The position numbers and the translations under genes are program-made. The notes under the pieces are model-generated. The model did not search any database, was not told the origin of the DNA, and saw nothing but the letters and a program-made list of their open reading frames with translations. This document shows, in pieces, positions 44,995 to 54,439 of a DNA stretch of 64,000 nucleotides (position 1 is its first letter; every line of letters starts with the position of its first letter). Source of the DNA: an uncultured Lachnospiraceae bacterium (lineage in GTDB: Bacteria; Bacillota; Clostridia; Lachnospirales; Lachnospiraceae); assembly GCA_910586015.1 (NCBI GenBank), contig CAJUGJ010000002.1, positions 135,543 through 199,542 on the forward strand, written 5' to 3'.

Positions 44995-45600
44995 CTATTC
45001 CTCATTCTCTTTTTTTCCAATAGGAAGTCTTTTTTGTTCTACATTTTTATCAATTATGTCCTTTGCATAATTCCAAAGTATTTCTGAACCCAAATGGGTA
45101 TTTTGATTTCTCTGTAATACTTGTTCTAGCACTACCTCATGTTCTCTCCACGATCTTCCTTCTGTTTGATCATTTAATAAAAGAGGTTGCAGTTTATCTA
45201 AAGTAATCGCAAATCTAGCCTCTTTTGTGATTCCTTCTTCAAATTCATCCCATAAACTTCTAAGATACTCTGCTTGATCCTTTGGAAGCAAGTGATAGAT
45301 TCTTTCTGCCGCCGCTATCTCACGTACCTTTTTTGTTTTATTTGCAGTAGTATCATAAGCATAGGTATCTCCTGCGTCAATCTCAATAATATCATGAATT
45401 AAAACCATTGTCATGGTTTTTAAAACATCAATTGGTTCATTGGAATATTCACTTAACAATATGCACATCAATGCTAAATGCCAAGAATGTTCTGCATCAT
45501 TTTCTTTTCTGCTTCCATCTGCAAGATAAGTCTGTCTAATTATCTTCTTTACCTTATCTACTTCCATTAAAAAATTCATCTGCTGTTTTAACCGTTCCAT
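44995..45600 (-). CDS. HD-domain hydrolase (YfbR/HDDC2-like)
   Basis: 201 residues. HD motif in ENDAEHSWHLALM with the second metal pair in LIHDIIEIDAGDT. YfbR-type enzymes are 5'-deoxynucleotidases, so a nucleotide-salvage role is plausible but not shown. Its stop touches the start of the M29 gene, indicating translational coupling. Confidence 0.88.
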   Translation of the reverse strand: MERLKQQMNFLMEVDKVKKIIRQTYLADGSRKENDAEHSWHLALMCILLSEYSNEPIDVLKTMTMVLIHDIIEIDAGDTYAYDTTANKTKKVREIAAAERIYHLLPKDQAEYLRSLWDEFEEGITKEARFAITLDKLQPLLLNDQTEGRSWREHEVVLEQVLQRNQNTHLGSEILWNYAKDIIDKNVEQKRLPIGKKENEE

Positions 45601-45641
45601 TTTTTCTCCTCATTTCCGTACAGCTTTTTGTGTATCATTTC

Positions 45642-45965
45642 TTATGACATAAAGCCAATAAAATATAAGCTCAAATATAAAATCATCAACAACCCATTTA
45701 TAATGACACCAGTTAGAGGCGCAATATAGTAAATATCTTGTTCTTTAAATCCGATATATCCCAAAATAAATCCAATAATAGAAAGAAAAAAGCACGAAAA
45801 TCCTGTCAATCCAATCCAAGAACCACTGTTTCCTCCCTGACTACCAGAGATTCCTACTGTAATAAAAAATAAGATCAGAACAAAACAACCAATTATTACA
45901 GAAAAATTTCCCCGTACGGAATGTTTCCGTCCTTTGAACTTAAAGCTTTCTCTTTTTCTAAACAC
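45642..45965 (-). CDS. Small membrane protein of unknown function
   Basis: 107 residues with three hydrophobic segments (GCFVLILFFITVGISG, FFLSIIGFILGYIGF and LMILYLSLYFIGFM) and a basic N-terminus. It resembles a family of short Clostridia membrane proteins I know only as a domain of unknown function. It overlaps the end of the VanZ-like gene by 8 bases. Confidence 0.72.
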   Translation of the reverse strand: MFRKRESFKFKGRKHSVRGNFSVIIGCFVLILFFITVGISGSQGGNSGSWIGLTGFSCFFLSIIGFILGYIGFKEQDIYYIAPLTGVIINGLLMILYLSLYFIGFMS

Positions 45966-46458
45966 TATTCTCCCCCTGTTTTCTTTCTTTTGGTTTTAGG
46001 TTAGTATGACGCCTTAATATCCATCTACAAAATCGATAAGTAAGAAAACCGATGACTCCACCTATTGTATTTAAGAAAAGATCGTCTACATCAAAACAGC
46101 CAATTTTATAAAATAACTGAATACATTCGATTAATAAACTAAAACAAAATGTTGCTATTAAAACCCGAAATAATCGATTGTCCTTACTACTTAACATTGG
46201 AAGACAAAAACCATAGGGTGCAAAAGCCAAAACATTTCCAAAAATATTTACTAAAAAACCTTCCAATCCAATTTCTTTTCGATAAGTAATAAATCGGCGA
46301 ATTTCTCGGAATAATACTAGATTATAACGATACTCTTCTGTATTTCCTGATCTTCCAAACCGTTCACTAAAGAACATAAAATAGGATATCCCAATTAAAT
46401 ATAAAATAAAAAGCAGCCAGCAAACTGCCCTTATGAGAGTGCGAGTTTGTGTTTTCAC
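45958..46458 (-). CDS. VanZ-family membrane protein
   Basis: 166 residues from a GTG start, with four to five membrane segments and the VanZ pattern FLVNIFGNVLAFAPYGFCLP...DVDDLFLNTIGGVIGF. Relatives are named for teicoplanin resistance but most are of unknown role. The open frame reaches 25 codons further upstream, but a promoter (46492-46520) lies inside that stretch and GGAG precedes the GTG, so the GTG is the likely start. Confidence 0.82.
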   Translation of the reverse strand: MKTQTRTLIRAVCWLLFILYLIGISYFMFFSERFGRSGNTEEYRYNLVLFREIRRFITYRKEIGLEGFLVNIFGNVLAFAPYGFCLPMLSSKDNRLFRVLIATFCFSLLIECIQLFYKIGCFDVDDLFLNTIGGVIGFLTYRFCRWILRRHTNLKPKERKQGENSV

Positions 46459-46491
46459 TAAAAATCTCCAATCTAATTTATAGCTTTTTTT

Positions 46492-46520
46492 ATTATACAC
46501 TAGCCTAAAAAGAGTTGCAA
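46492..46520 (-). promoter_or_regulatory. Promoter of the VanZ-to-purE operon
   Basis: Minus strand TTGCAA (46515-46520), 17-base spacer, perfect TATAAT (46492-46497), 34 bases before the GTG start of the VanZ gene. Confidence 0.75.
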
Positions 46521-46541
46521 GGGTTCTTTTCATCTATTCAA

Positions 46542-46586
46542 AGGAGCTGTTACAAAATATTGTTTTTCTATTTTGTAACAGCTCCT
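46542..46586 (-). terminator. Terminator of the Ig-like surface protein gene
   Basis: Minus strand AGGAGCTGTTACAAAAT ... ATTTTGTAACAGCTCCT, a perfect 17-bp stem followed by TTG. The clearest member of the dispersed GGAGCTGTTRCAAA hairpin family. Confidence 0.85.
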
Positions 46587-46609
46587 ATACTACTTAAAAA
46601 GAAATGTTT

Positions 46610-49258
46610 TTATTGTACAGATACATACCTTGGTGTATTTAAAGGAATATCTGCTTTATTGTTATAAATGTCATATAATTCATTACTTGTAACAACATAA
46701 TAAATATTAGTAGAGGATGTCGGATTTACTAAAGATATGTATAAAATTCCATCGTAAAGCACAGTAGAACAAGCAACTGGCACTCCGTTGAGATAGACAA
46801 TCACTTCACAGTTTCCTGTGATATTTTCTGAAAATTCTACTTCAATTGAAGAAGTTGAAGTTAGTCTTGAACGTTTAATATATGGTGTTACATTCTCTAC
46901 CAATCCAAACTGTCCTGTATATTCTTGTAGTGGTCCATAGGAACCAGCATATCCACTCACTCCTTTTAATACAAATGGATAGCTTGTTGAATAAGGGAAA
47001 GCACCACTTGCAAAAGTCAGTTTGATCTGTGAATCTGTTTCGGTCTGGGAAACACATTCTGCACTGATTGGATAAGATTCTCCAAATTTATAATTAGATA
47101 AATTTGTTATAGAAGTCAAATCTAACTTATTATTAAAATACAAATTTATGACACTTGGATTAGTCAGATCCTGTTCAATTCTTGTTGGCTTTGGAAGTGT
47201 CATAGAAGAATCTCCTGTGCGGTTTGTCGCAACAGATTGTTGTTTTGAAAAGTTTTCAAACTTATCTATAACAAGCCCTTCTGGTAAAGTAAAGGTATAG
47301 ACTCCACCTTCTGTTCCCTCTCCTACGTCAAAGGTAAGTATAACTTTAGAATCTCTAGAAGAAGCAGTATAGTGAAATGTTTTATTTAATATTGTTCCAT
47401 CATTACCGTGAACTTTAGCTGTAATTGTTCCTGTAATTGCACTAATTGTCACTGGTTCACTATAAGTTAAATTGAGTACTGTTTTGGATACATTATTTTC
47501 AGTTGTTGTTCCCATCTCTGCTTTAATGACAGAAGGTGGTTGTGTATCCAATGTAAAATTGATGTATCTGGTTTCATTTGCACTTTGGAAGGTATTTGCA
47601 TTTACACTTGACCAATTAGTCAGACTAACCACTTGATTTCCTGTTAGATTTTTCAAGGTATCAGGAATGGTATAGTAGACAATTTTTTGATCCTTCTCAT
47701 CAATCACGCCTTGAAGTTCTACATTATTTAATATAAGCCTTCCGCCATAAGTAATCGAGCGATCAAATGTTGCCTGAAGTAAACTCTTTGAAGTTCTTTT
47801 AATCTCTATTAGTTTCGCTAATGGTTTTACTCCTGCATCTGTATAGACATTGACACTTGTAATCCAAGGATCAGCAAGATTTCCAGCCATATCTTTAATT
47901 CCTGTCATCTGAACTGCTGCACCCATCTTTTCAACGCCACCATAACTTAGATCAATTAAAATAGACTTTTTATCATCACTTAAACGATAATTTGTCTTCT
48001 CCTGAAGTAAATATTTTAATGTATCATTTAATGCACCATTGACACTGACAATTTGCAGTCCGCTGATATCTAATGCTTCATTAAAGGTAATTGTATTAAG
48101 ATATCCTGCGTCGTCAACCGTTGTCTTAACATAGTTTGGTCCTGTTTTATCTTTTAATTCGCATTGTTTTGTATATGCAGCAATACTTCTACCATCTACT
48201 GTCTTTACATTTTCTGAGATCGTTATAATATAGGTTCCATTAAATTGTTCTGTCGTTGTCAGATATAGTTTTGTTTTATCTTTACTTATCTTAGGAACAA
48301 TCGTTCCTACAGATGCTGCATTATTTAATCCAGTCACAAACACAGTTCCTGAAATAAGACGTTCTGTTCCATCAATAACCGAAGTATCATCAATCGGAGT
48401 ACTAAAAGCAATCTCTAACTCTCTAGAACTATTTAACTGAATAGCAAGTACCTGAGGTGCTATATTCGGTGTTGGTGTTGGGGTTGGAGTCAAAATTGGT
48501 ACACCTGTTGGAATTGGCGTTGGTGTAATGCTTGGAAGAGGAGTGATAGGTATCTCCGACGGAACTGGCGTTGGAGTATAGATTGGCGTTGGGGTTGGAG
48601 TTGTAACATTTCCTTCCTTTGGCAAGATTAATAAAAATACTGAATCAACTGCTTTATTTCCGTCTCTTTCTGAATCACTTTGATTTACTCCAAGACGTAC
48701 CCAAAGTTTTGTTACTCCGGGTTTTAGTGCTGTCACTACACCAGAACTTGAAACCTTTGCATACTCTGTATTCTCTACAGAAAAATAAGCATAATCCGTT
48801 GTATTAGAAGGTGACTTTTGCCATGTTGTAGTAAATTTTTCTCCAACAGAGAGAATCTGTGCATTCATCTCTGAAGTATCTAGGTTTTTAAACTGGATCG
48901 ATGTTCCCTCTACGCGTTTCTTTACTGTAACATTACAAGAAAGCGTTTTTGTTGAATTGTCACTAAATGTCAACTTACATTTTACTACTGCTTTTCCTAC
49001 TGCAACCGCTGTTATAACCCCTCTGCTACTTACAGTACAAACAGATTTTTTAGAAGACGACCAGACCGTAGAAACAGCACTGGAAGCATTATTTACTGTA
49101 AGGGTTGCTGTTCTTCCTACCACAATACTAAGCTTTGTCTTATTAAATGCAGGGTCATTAGCAGCATATATAGATGTCGGTGCTGAAAATAACACTGTAG
49201 TTATAAGAAGCAATAGGGCAAGTACGAGGGAAAATACTCGAAAACACTTCTTCTTCAT
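46610..49258 (-). CDS. Secreted surface protein with bacterial Ig-like domains
   Basis: 882 residues. Signal peptide (VFSLVLALLLLITTVLFSAP), two BIG2-type Ig-like domains (residues about 35-220; TATLTVNNASSAVSTVWSSS, VITAVAVGKAVVKCKL), a Pro/Thr linker (about 220-270), then several beta-sandwich repeats, some resembling SbsA-type Ig-like domains (GRSIAAYTKQCELKD, YTFTLPEGLVIDKF). No sortase signal or membrane tail. Likely an adhesin or S-layer-like wall protein; ligand unknown. Start taken at the ATG after GAGGTTAAGA. Confidence 0.85.
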   Translation of the reverse strand: MKKKCFRVFSLVLALLLLITTVLFSAPTSIYAANDPAFNKTKLSIVVGRTATLTVNNASSAVSTVWSSSKKSVCTVSSRGVITAVAVGKAVVKCKLTFSDNSTKTLSCNVTVKKRVEGTSIQFKNLDTSEMNAQILSVGEKFTTTWQKSPSNTTDYAYFSVENTEYAKVSSSGVVTALKPGVTKLWVRLGVNQSDSERDGNKAVDSVFLLILPKEGNVTTPTPTPIYTPTPVPSEIPITPLPSITPTPIPTGVPILTPTPTPTPNIAPQVLAIQLNSSRELEIAFSTPIDDTSVIDGTERLISGTVFVTGLNNAASVGTIVPKISKDKTKLYLTTTEQFNGTYIITISENVKTVDGRSIAAYTKQCELKDKTGPNYVKTTVDDAGYLNTITFNEALDISGLQIVSVNGALNDTLKYLLQEKTNYRLSDDKKSILIDLSYGGVEKMGAAVQMTGIKDMAGNLADPWITSVNVYTDAGVKPLAKLIEIKRTSKSLLQATFDRSITYGGRLILNNVELQGVIDEKDQKIVYYTIPDTLKNLTGNQVVSLTNWSSVNANTFQSANETRYINFTLDTQPPSVIKAEMGTTTENNVSKTVLNLTYSEPVTISAITGTITAKVHGNDGTILNKTFHYTASSRDSKVILTFDVGEGTEGGVYTFTLPEGLVIDKFENFSKQQSVATNRTGDSSMTLPKPTRIEQDLTNPSVINLYFNNKLDLTSITNLSNYKFGESYPISAECVSQTETDSQIKLTFASGAFPYSTSYPFVLKGVSGYAGSYGPLQEYTGQFGLVENVTPYIKRSRLTSTSSIEVEFSENITGNCEVIVYLNGVPVACSTVLYDGILYISLVNPTSSTNIYYVVTSNELYDIYNNKADIPLNTPRYVSVQ

Positions 49259-49424
49259 TCTTAACCTCATTTCTGTGCTGTACACAAACTTGATTTTTTC
49301 TTTACTTATATGACAGAATGTTATAAAATTCCTTTTCTGCCTATCTTTTCTTCTAAATCATATTCAGCATATATGTCAAAAGTATGATAAAATTCTTTCA
49401 ATCTTATGATCTCTGCTTACAAAA

Positions 49425-49467
49425 ACCTAGAGCTGTTGTAAAGTAAAATTTCACACCAACTCTAGGT
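49425..49467 (-). terminator. Terminator of pheST
   Basis: Minus strand ACCTAGAG ... CTCTAGGT outer stem, continuing as an imperfect TTGGTGTGAAA/TTTACAACAG helix, followed by TTTTTGT. The inner arm holds AGAGCTGTTGTAAA. Confidence 0.8.
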
Positions 49468-49474
49468 TTTATAG

Positions 49475-51910
49475 TTATTGTCTCAATTCAATTCCAAGTT
49501 CTGATAGTCCTTTTAAAATCTTATTCATTGCTGCAGTGATTTCTTTTTCCTCTAAAGTTTTATCTTTCGCTCGAAAACAGATAGAATATGCCATAGATTT
49601 ATATCCTTGTTGAATTTGTTCTCCCTCATAAATATCAAACAAATGATAACTTTCCATATGTTTTCCACCTTGTTTTCGAATGACTTCTTCAATTTGACCT
49701 GCTAAAATCTCTTTCTTTACTAGCATACTAATATCTCTTGTCACTGCTGGAAATTTTGCAATACCCATATATTTAATTTCAAAATTTGCCAGTTCTGTAA
49801 CCTTTGGCATATCTAAAACAGCAATATAGGTCTTTTCTCCAATTTCATAACGATCCAGTACTTCTGGGTGTATCTCTCCTAAATACCCTATTGACTCTTG
49901 TTCATAATAAATCTCTGCACGACGTCCCGGATGAAAATAGTTGCGATTTGTATTTGGCTGATAGGTCAGAGGTTTTTTTATTCCTATTTTTTCTAAAAAT
50001 TCCTCTACTACTCCTTTTAAATCATAGAAATCTCCCTTTCCATACATTCCGAGAATAAACTGCATTCTCTCGTCTGGAAGTTTTGTACTATCTTCTTTTG
50101 GTAGATAGATATTTGCCAGTTCATAAAGTCTTACGTCTTTATTTCTACGGTTGTAATTGGTTGCTAAAGAAGATAACATCCCATTAAGTGGAAGAGTTCT
50201 CATAATGCTATAGTCTTCTCCTAAAGGATTTGAAATCACGATAGTTTGTCTTAATGGATCGTTAGGCTCTAATAAAAGTTTATCAAATACCTTTGGACTT
50301 TCAAATGAATAAGTCTGTGCTTCTGAAAATCCAAACTGTTGTGCTAAATCTCTTGCCATACTCTCTAAACGCAGTTTAAAAGAAAGTCTGCCTGTCATGG
50401 CTTCTCCACTTGGCAAAGTAACAGGTATTTTATCATAGCCATAAAATCTGGCTACCTCTTCATCTAAATCTGCCTGACAAGCAATATCTTGTCTCCATGT
50501 CGGAACTATGACTTCGTTTGTTGCTTCGTCATATTCTAAATCGATCTTTTTGAAATAAGAAATCATTTCTTCTTTTGAAATATCCGTTCCAAGTAGACGA
50601 TTTGTATGGGTATAATCAAACTTTACACGAGTTTTTTCTCTTCTATTTGGATAAATATCTACTGCTCCACCAACTACTTCTCCAGCATTTAATTCTTCAA
50701 TCAGTTGACAGGCACGATTCATCGCTTCCATTGCGGTATTTGGATCTAATCCTTTTTCAAATTTTGCTTGAGCATCTGTTCTCATTCCAAGTTTCTTTCC
50801 AGACAGACGAATATTAGTTCCATCAAAACAAGCAGCTTCAAATAAAAGTGTTTTAACATCATCTGTTATTTTTGAGTTTTCCCCACCCATAATTCCAGCA
50901 ATTCCAATCGGTTTTTGGGCATCACAAATCATAAGAATAGAAGAATCCAATGTTCTCATCTGTCCATCTAATGTCTGAAATTGTTCTCCTTCATTACTGC
51001 GTCGAACAATAATCTTTCTACCTTCAATCTGATCTAAATCATAGGCGTGCATTGGTTGAGAGTATTCTTCCATAACATAATTTGTAATATCTACAATATT
51101 ATTGATTGGACGAATTCCATTTGCTGCAAGTCTTCTCTGCATCCAAGTAGGAGATGGTGCAAGTTTAATATTTTTTACTACCCTTGCTACATATCTACTA
51201 CAAAGATTGGGATCTTTTATTTCTGCCGAAATATAATCGGATACATTCTCTGAATTACCAATTTCTTTTATGACAGGAGGTATAAAGTCTTTTTTAAATG
51301 TAGCAGCAGCCTCTCTTGCAATACCAAGAACGCCAAAACAGTCTACCCGATTTGAAGTAATTTCATATTCGAATACAATATCATCTAAACCTAAAGCAGA
51401 AATAGCAGAAGATCCTAATTTTAATCCTTGATACGTAGGATTATCACTAAAAATATAAATTCCATTCTCAGGAGCATCTGGATATAATTCTTTTGAAGAA
51501 CCTAACTCTTCGATAGAACAAAGCATTCCATTTGATTCTACTCCCCTTAATTTTCCTTTTTTAATTTTTACTCCACCAGATACTTTCTCTCCGTCATGTC
51601 CTCCTGCAACACGTCCTCCATCTAATACAACTGGAACAACATCTCCCTCTTTGACATTAGGAGCACCTGTAACAATCTGAACACTTGTTCCTTCTTCGTC
51701 AATTTGTACCTGACAGATAACTAATTTATCTGCATCAGGATGTTTTTCTATTTTATTGATTCTTCCTACAATAATCTGATCTAAATCTGCGTCAAGTCTC
51801 TCATAACCTTCAACTTTTGTTCCCGTCAAAGTCATAGCGTCCATATATTCTTGCGCATTACAATCTAAATCTGGCACATAGGCACGAATCCAAGAAAGTG
51901 GTGTATTCAT
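49475..51910 (-). CDS. pheT: Phenylalanine--tRNA ligase beta subunit
   Basis: 811 residues. N-terminal OB-fold tRNA-binding domain (about 40-150), B3/B4 editing domain, B5 domain, core and the C-terminal anticodon-binding domain (AVTRDISMLV). Start taken at MNTPLSWIRAY after GAGGGAAATT, four codons inside the open frame. Follows pheS by 31 bases. Confidence 0.97.
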   Translation of the reverse strand: MNTPLSWIRAYVPDLDCNAQEYMDAMTLTGTKVEGYERLDADLDQIIVGRINKIEKHPDADKLVICQVQIDEEGTSVQIVTGAPNVKEGDVVPVVLDGGRVAGGHDGEKVSGGVKIKKGKLRGVESNGMLCSIEELGSSKELYPDAPENGIYIFSDNPTYQGLKLGSSAISALGLDDIVFEYEITSNRVDCFGVLGIAREAAATFKKDFIPPVIKEIGNSENVSDYISAEIKDPNLCSRYVARVVKNIKLAPSPTWMQRRLAANGIRPINNIVDITNYVMEEYSQPMHAYDLDQIEGRKIIVRRSNEGEQFQTLDGQMRTLDSSILMICDAQKPIGIAGIMGGENSKITDDVKTLLFEAACFDGTNIRLSGKKLGMRTDAQAKFEKGLDPNTAMEAMNRACQLIEELNAGEVVGGAVDIYPNRREKTRVKFDYTHTNRLLGTDISKEEMISYFKKIDLEYDEATNEVIVPTWRQDIACQADLDEEVARFYGYDKIPVTLPSGEAMTGRLSFKLRLESMARDLAQQFGFSEAQTYSFESPKVFDKLLLEPNDPLRQTIVISNPLGEDYSIMRTLPLNGMLSSLATNYNRRNKDVRLYELANIYLPKEDSTKLPDERMQFILGMYGKGDFYDLKGVVEEFLEKIGIKKPLTYQPNTNRNYFHPGRRAEIYYEQESIGYLGEIHPEVLDRYEIGEKTYIAVLDMPKVTELANFEIKYMGIAKFPAVTRDISMLVKKEILAGQIEEVIRKQGGKHMESYHLFDIYEGEQIQQGYKSMAYSICFRAKDKTLEEKEITAAMNKILKGLSELGIELRQ

Positions 51911-51941
51911 AATTTCCCTCATTTCTGCATTGTGTTTTCAT

Positions 51942-52961
51942 TTAAAATTGTTTCAAAAATCTAGTATCATTTTCATATAACAATCTCATATCATCAATCT
52001 CATATTTTAATAATGCAATTCGCTCTAAACCGACACCAAATGCAAAACCGGAGTATTCTTTTGGATCAATTCCGCTCATTTCTAATACCTTTGGATGTAC
52101 CATACCACAACCTAAAATTTCAATCCACCCTGAGCCTTTACAAAATCTGCATCCACTTCCTCCACATTTAAAGCAAGTAACATCTACTTCTGCAGATGGT
52201 TCTGTAAACGGGAAATGATGTGGTCGAAATTTTACTTTTGTTTCCTGTCCGAATAACTCTTTGGCAATCTGGGCAAGTGTTCCTTTTAAATCAGCAAATG
52301 TGATATTTTTATCAATAACTAACCCTTCGATCTGATGAAAACTTGGTGAATGTGTAGCATCTACTTCGTCCGAACGAAAAACACGACCCGGAGCAATAAT
52401 ACGGATAGGAGGCTTCTTTTGTTCCATCACACGTACTTGAACAGGTGAAGTCTGAGTACGAAGCAAAATACTATCTGTAATATAAAACGTATCCTGTTCA
52501 TCTCTAGCAGGATGGTTTTTTGGAATATTTAATGCCTCAAAATTGTAGTAATCGTATTCAATTTCTGGTCCTTCTACTACTTCATACCCCATTCCAACAA
52601 AAATTCGCTCTACTTCTTCTAAGGCAATCGTATTGGGATGTCTGTGTCCCAACATTGGTTTTCTGGCAGGTAAAGTAACATCTATTGTCTCTGCCTTCAT
52701 CTTCTCTTCTCTAAGTTTCTTTTCTAACGTACGCTTTTTTTCTTCTAATTTTTCTTCAATCATAGATCTTGCATCATTGACTAGCTGTCCAAAAGCAGGT
52801 CGTTCCTGAGGGGCTATTTCTTTTAATGATTTTAATACGGAGGTTATCTCTCCTTTTTTCCCAAGAAAAGCTACTCGAATTTCATTTAGCTTTTCCAAGC
52901 CCCCAGCCGCATTAATTTGTGAAAGTGCAGCCTCTTTTAATGTCTGAAGCTTTTCCTTCAT
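51942..52961 (-). CDS. pheS: Phenylalanine--tRNA ligase alpha subunit
   Basis: 339 residues. Class II catalytic core with HPARDEQDTFY, RTQTSPVQVRVM (motif 2) and GFAFGVGLERIALL (motif 3). A CxxC-rich insertion CFKCGGSGCRFCKGSGW is common in Firmicutes. Controlled by the T-box leader at 53030-53318. Confidence 0.97.
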   Translation of the reverse strand: MKEKLQTLKEAALSQINAAGGLEKLNEIRVAFLGKKGEITSVLKSLKEIAPQERPAFGQLVNDARSMIEEKLEEKKRTLEKKLREEKMKAETIDVTLPARKPMLGHRHPNTIALEEVERIFVGMGYEVVEGPEIEYDYYNFEALNIPKNHPARDEQDTFYITDSILLRTQTSPVQVRVMEQKKPPIRIIAPGRVFRSDEVDATHSPSFHQIEGLVIDKNITFADLKGTLAQIAKELFGQETKVKFRPHHFPFTEPSAEVDVTCFKCGGSGCRFCKGSGWIEILGCGMVHPKVLEMSGIDPKEYSGFAFGVGLERIALLKYEIDDMRLLYENDTRFLKQF

Positions 52962-53029
52962 ATGCTTTCCTCCATTTCTGGCAGAATCTAATCGCCATCT
53001 ATTTCTTTATATTCTTTGGATAAAGGGTA

Positions 53030-53318
53030 AAAAAACTCCATCCCTTCACCCTGAAGGGACGGAGTTATATGATCCGTGGTACCACCCTAATTTTTGTATA
53101 TAAAGATTAATATGTCTTTCTATACAAACACTCTTTAGCTGATAACGTACGCTAAACGTCATCTCCTACTTACCGAAACAATTCGGTTTCAAAGATGCGG
53201 CTCTGGTGGGAAAATTCAGTGATATTCTGAACGTAACGAGGCTTTCAGCCAATGACCTCATCTCTCTAAACGAAGTATATTACCTAGAAAACACCTTCAT
53301 CGCCTTTGATATGTTTTT
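53030..53318 (-). ncRNA. T-box leader of pheST (Phe)
   Basis: Minus strand. The T-box AGGGTGGTACCACGG lies at about 53074-53091, followed by a terminator stem ACTCC-TCCCTTC...GAAGGG-GGAGT (53034-53067) and a T run. The specifier in Stem I is TTC (53210-53212), just before CCACCAGAG, matching phenylalanine. Uncharged tRNA-Phe should stabilise the antiterminator and allow pheST transcription. Confidence 0.93.
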
Positions 53319-53319
53319 T

Positions 53320-53347
53320 ATTTTAACATAAAATACAATCTTGTCAA
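53320..53347 (-). promoter_or_regulatory. Promoter of pheST
   Basis: Minus strand TTGACA (53342-53347), 16-base spacer, TAAAAT (53320-53325), directly before the T-box leader. Confidence 0.75.
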
Positions 53348-53404
53348 GAATATATTTCACAAGAAACATATAAAATCGATTCATATGTTTATCGTGAAAT
53401 ATAG

Positions 53405-54052
53405 CTATTTTTTGTCGTATTTACAGTAAATGAAATAAGAATAGACAAACAACAGTAAAATCCCTATAAGAAACCATAAAAATGTAACTATATATATTTG
53501 TTTGTTTCCTAAAATGCCTCCTAAACAAAGAAGTAGTCCCAAAGTTACAAATAGATATCCTCCTAATCGGTTTGTTTTTTTCCAACTTATCTCTCCTTGT
53601 AGTGTGAAAGGAGTTCGTATACCTAAAAAATAATTCTTTCTAACGATAGGAAGGTAGTTTCCAATCAAGATAAGACAAAGACCCAAAAAGAAAGGAAATA
53701 TCTGAAATTTTTCTGTGTTTTTTATATGTTCCTCAAAGGAAAAATATATTGTAACCCAGTTCATACCCAAAAATAAAAGGGAGAGTATAGATATAAAAAT
53801 ATCATAAACATAGATATTTTTTTCTAAATCTGTCTTCATTGGCTCAATTTTCTTTAAAAACTTTCCAGAAAGATAACACAAGAGAGGGGAAATTCCTATC
53901 AGAAAAATCCATTCTTTGTTTGCATATCTATCTGGTTGAAAATCAATATCAAAATGGACTGGTATTTGTTCTGGAAGATAAAAATAACTAATGTAGGTTG
54001 CAATCAAAGAAATGATACAAATTCCTAAAATGATTAATGTTTGTCTTTTCAT
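53405..54052 (-). CDS. sdpI: SdpI-family membrane protein
   Basis: 215 residues with about six membrane segments. The opening has the DUF1648 pattern (YLPEQIPVHFDIDFQPDRYANKE); the C-terminal half has the SdpI signature RKNYFLGIRTPFTL. In Bacillus SdpI confers immunity to the SDP killing peptide and signals to SdpR. Downstream of the ArsR-type gene by 14 bases as in sdpRI. No toxin gene (sdpC-like) is nearby, so it may be a general envelope or immunity protein. Confidence 0.85.
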   Translation of the reverse strand: MKRQTLIILGICIISLIATYISYFYLPEQIPVHFDIDFQPDRYANKEWIFLIGISPLLCYLSGKFLKKIEPMKTDLEKNIYVYDIFISILSLLFLGMNWVTIYFSFEEHIKNTEKFQIFPFFLGLCLILIGNYLPIVRKNYFLGIRTPFTLQGEISWKKTNRLGGYLFVTLGLLLCLGGILGNKQIYIVTFLWFLIGILLLFVYSYFIYCKYDKK

Positions 54053-54066
54053 CTTTATCCTCCATA

Positions 54067-54330
54067 CTAATTATCTTTTTTGGTAAAGTCAAAAAACCAT
54101 TTTACTAAATCTTGAAATACTGTCATATTGAGAGAGTAAATAATATTTTGTCCCTGTCGCTCATCTATCACCAAATCTGCATTTTTTAAAATACTTAAGT
54201 GATGGCTGATCGATGGTTTACTGATTTTAAAATAGTCTGCGATCTCGCCTGCATTTTTATCCCCTTCGGACAAAAGCTCTAGTATTTTTCGTCTTGTTGG
54301 GTCTGCTAAAGCTTTAAATGCGTTATTCAA
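54067..54330 (-). CDS. sdpR: ArsR-family repressor, SdpR-like
   Basis: 87 residues, one winged helix: MNNAFKALADPTRRKILELL and ISKPSISHHLSILKNADLV. No metal-binding Cys, as in SdpR. Followed by sdpI; the likely model is membrane sequestration of the repressor by SdpI. Divergent from the ribbon-helix-helix gene with 109 bases between. Confidence 0.9.
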   Translation of the reverse strand: MNNAFKALADPTRRKILELLSEGDKNAGEIADYFKISKPSISHHLSILKNADLVIDERQGQNIIYSLNMTVFQDLVKWFFDFTKKDN

Positions 54331-54373
54331 TCGTTTTTCTACTCCTTTCCCCTTTTTTAATTTTTTTCTTTTT

Positions 54374-54400
54374 CTATAATCTATATAACTTGACTATAAT
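54374..54400. repeat. Direct repeat CTATAAT in the sdpR/RHH divergent region
   Basis: CTATAAT occurs at 54374-54380 and 54394-54400, 20 bases apart, about two helical turns. The right copy overlaps the -35 box of the plus-strand promoter. It may be an operator for the ArsR or the RHH protein. Confidence 0.35.
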
Positions 54401-54418
54401 TTCTCTATGTGTTAAAAT
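54390..54418 (+). promoter_or_regulatory. Promoter of the ribbon-helix-helix gene
   Basis: TTGACT (54390-54395), 17-base spacer, TAAAAT (54413-54418), then GGAGGTGA before the ATG at 54440. Confidence 0.7.
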
Positions 54419-54439
54419 TCATTGCATGGAGGTGATTAT

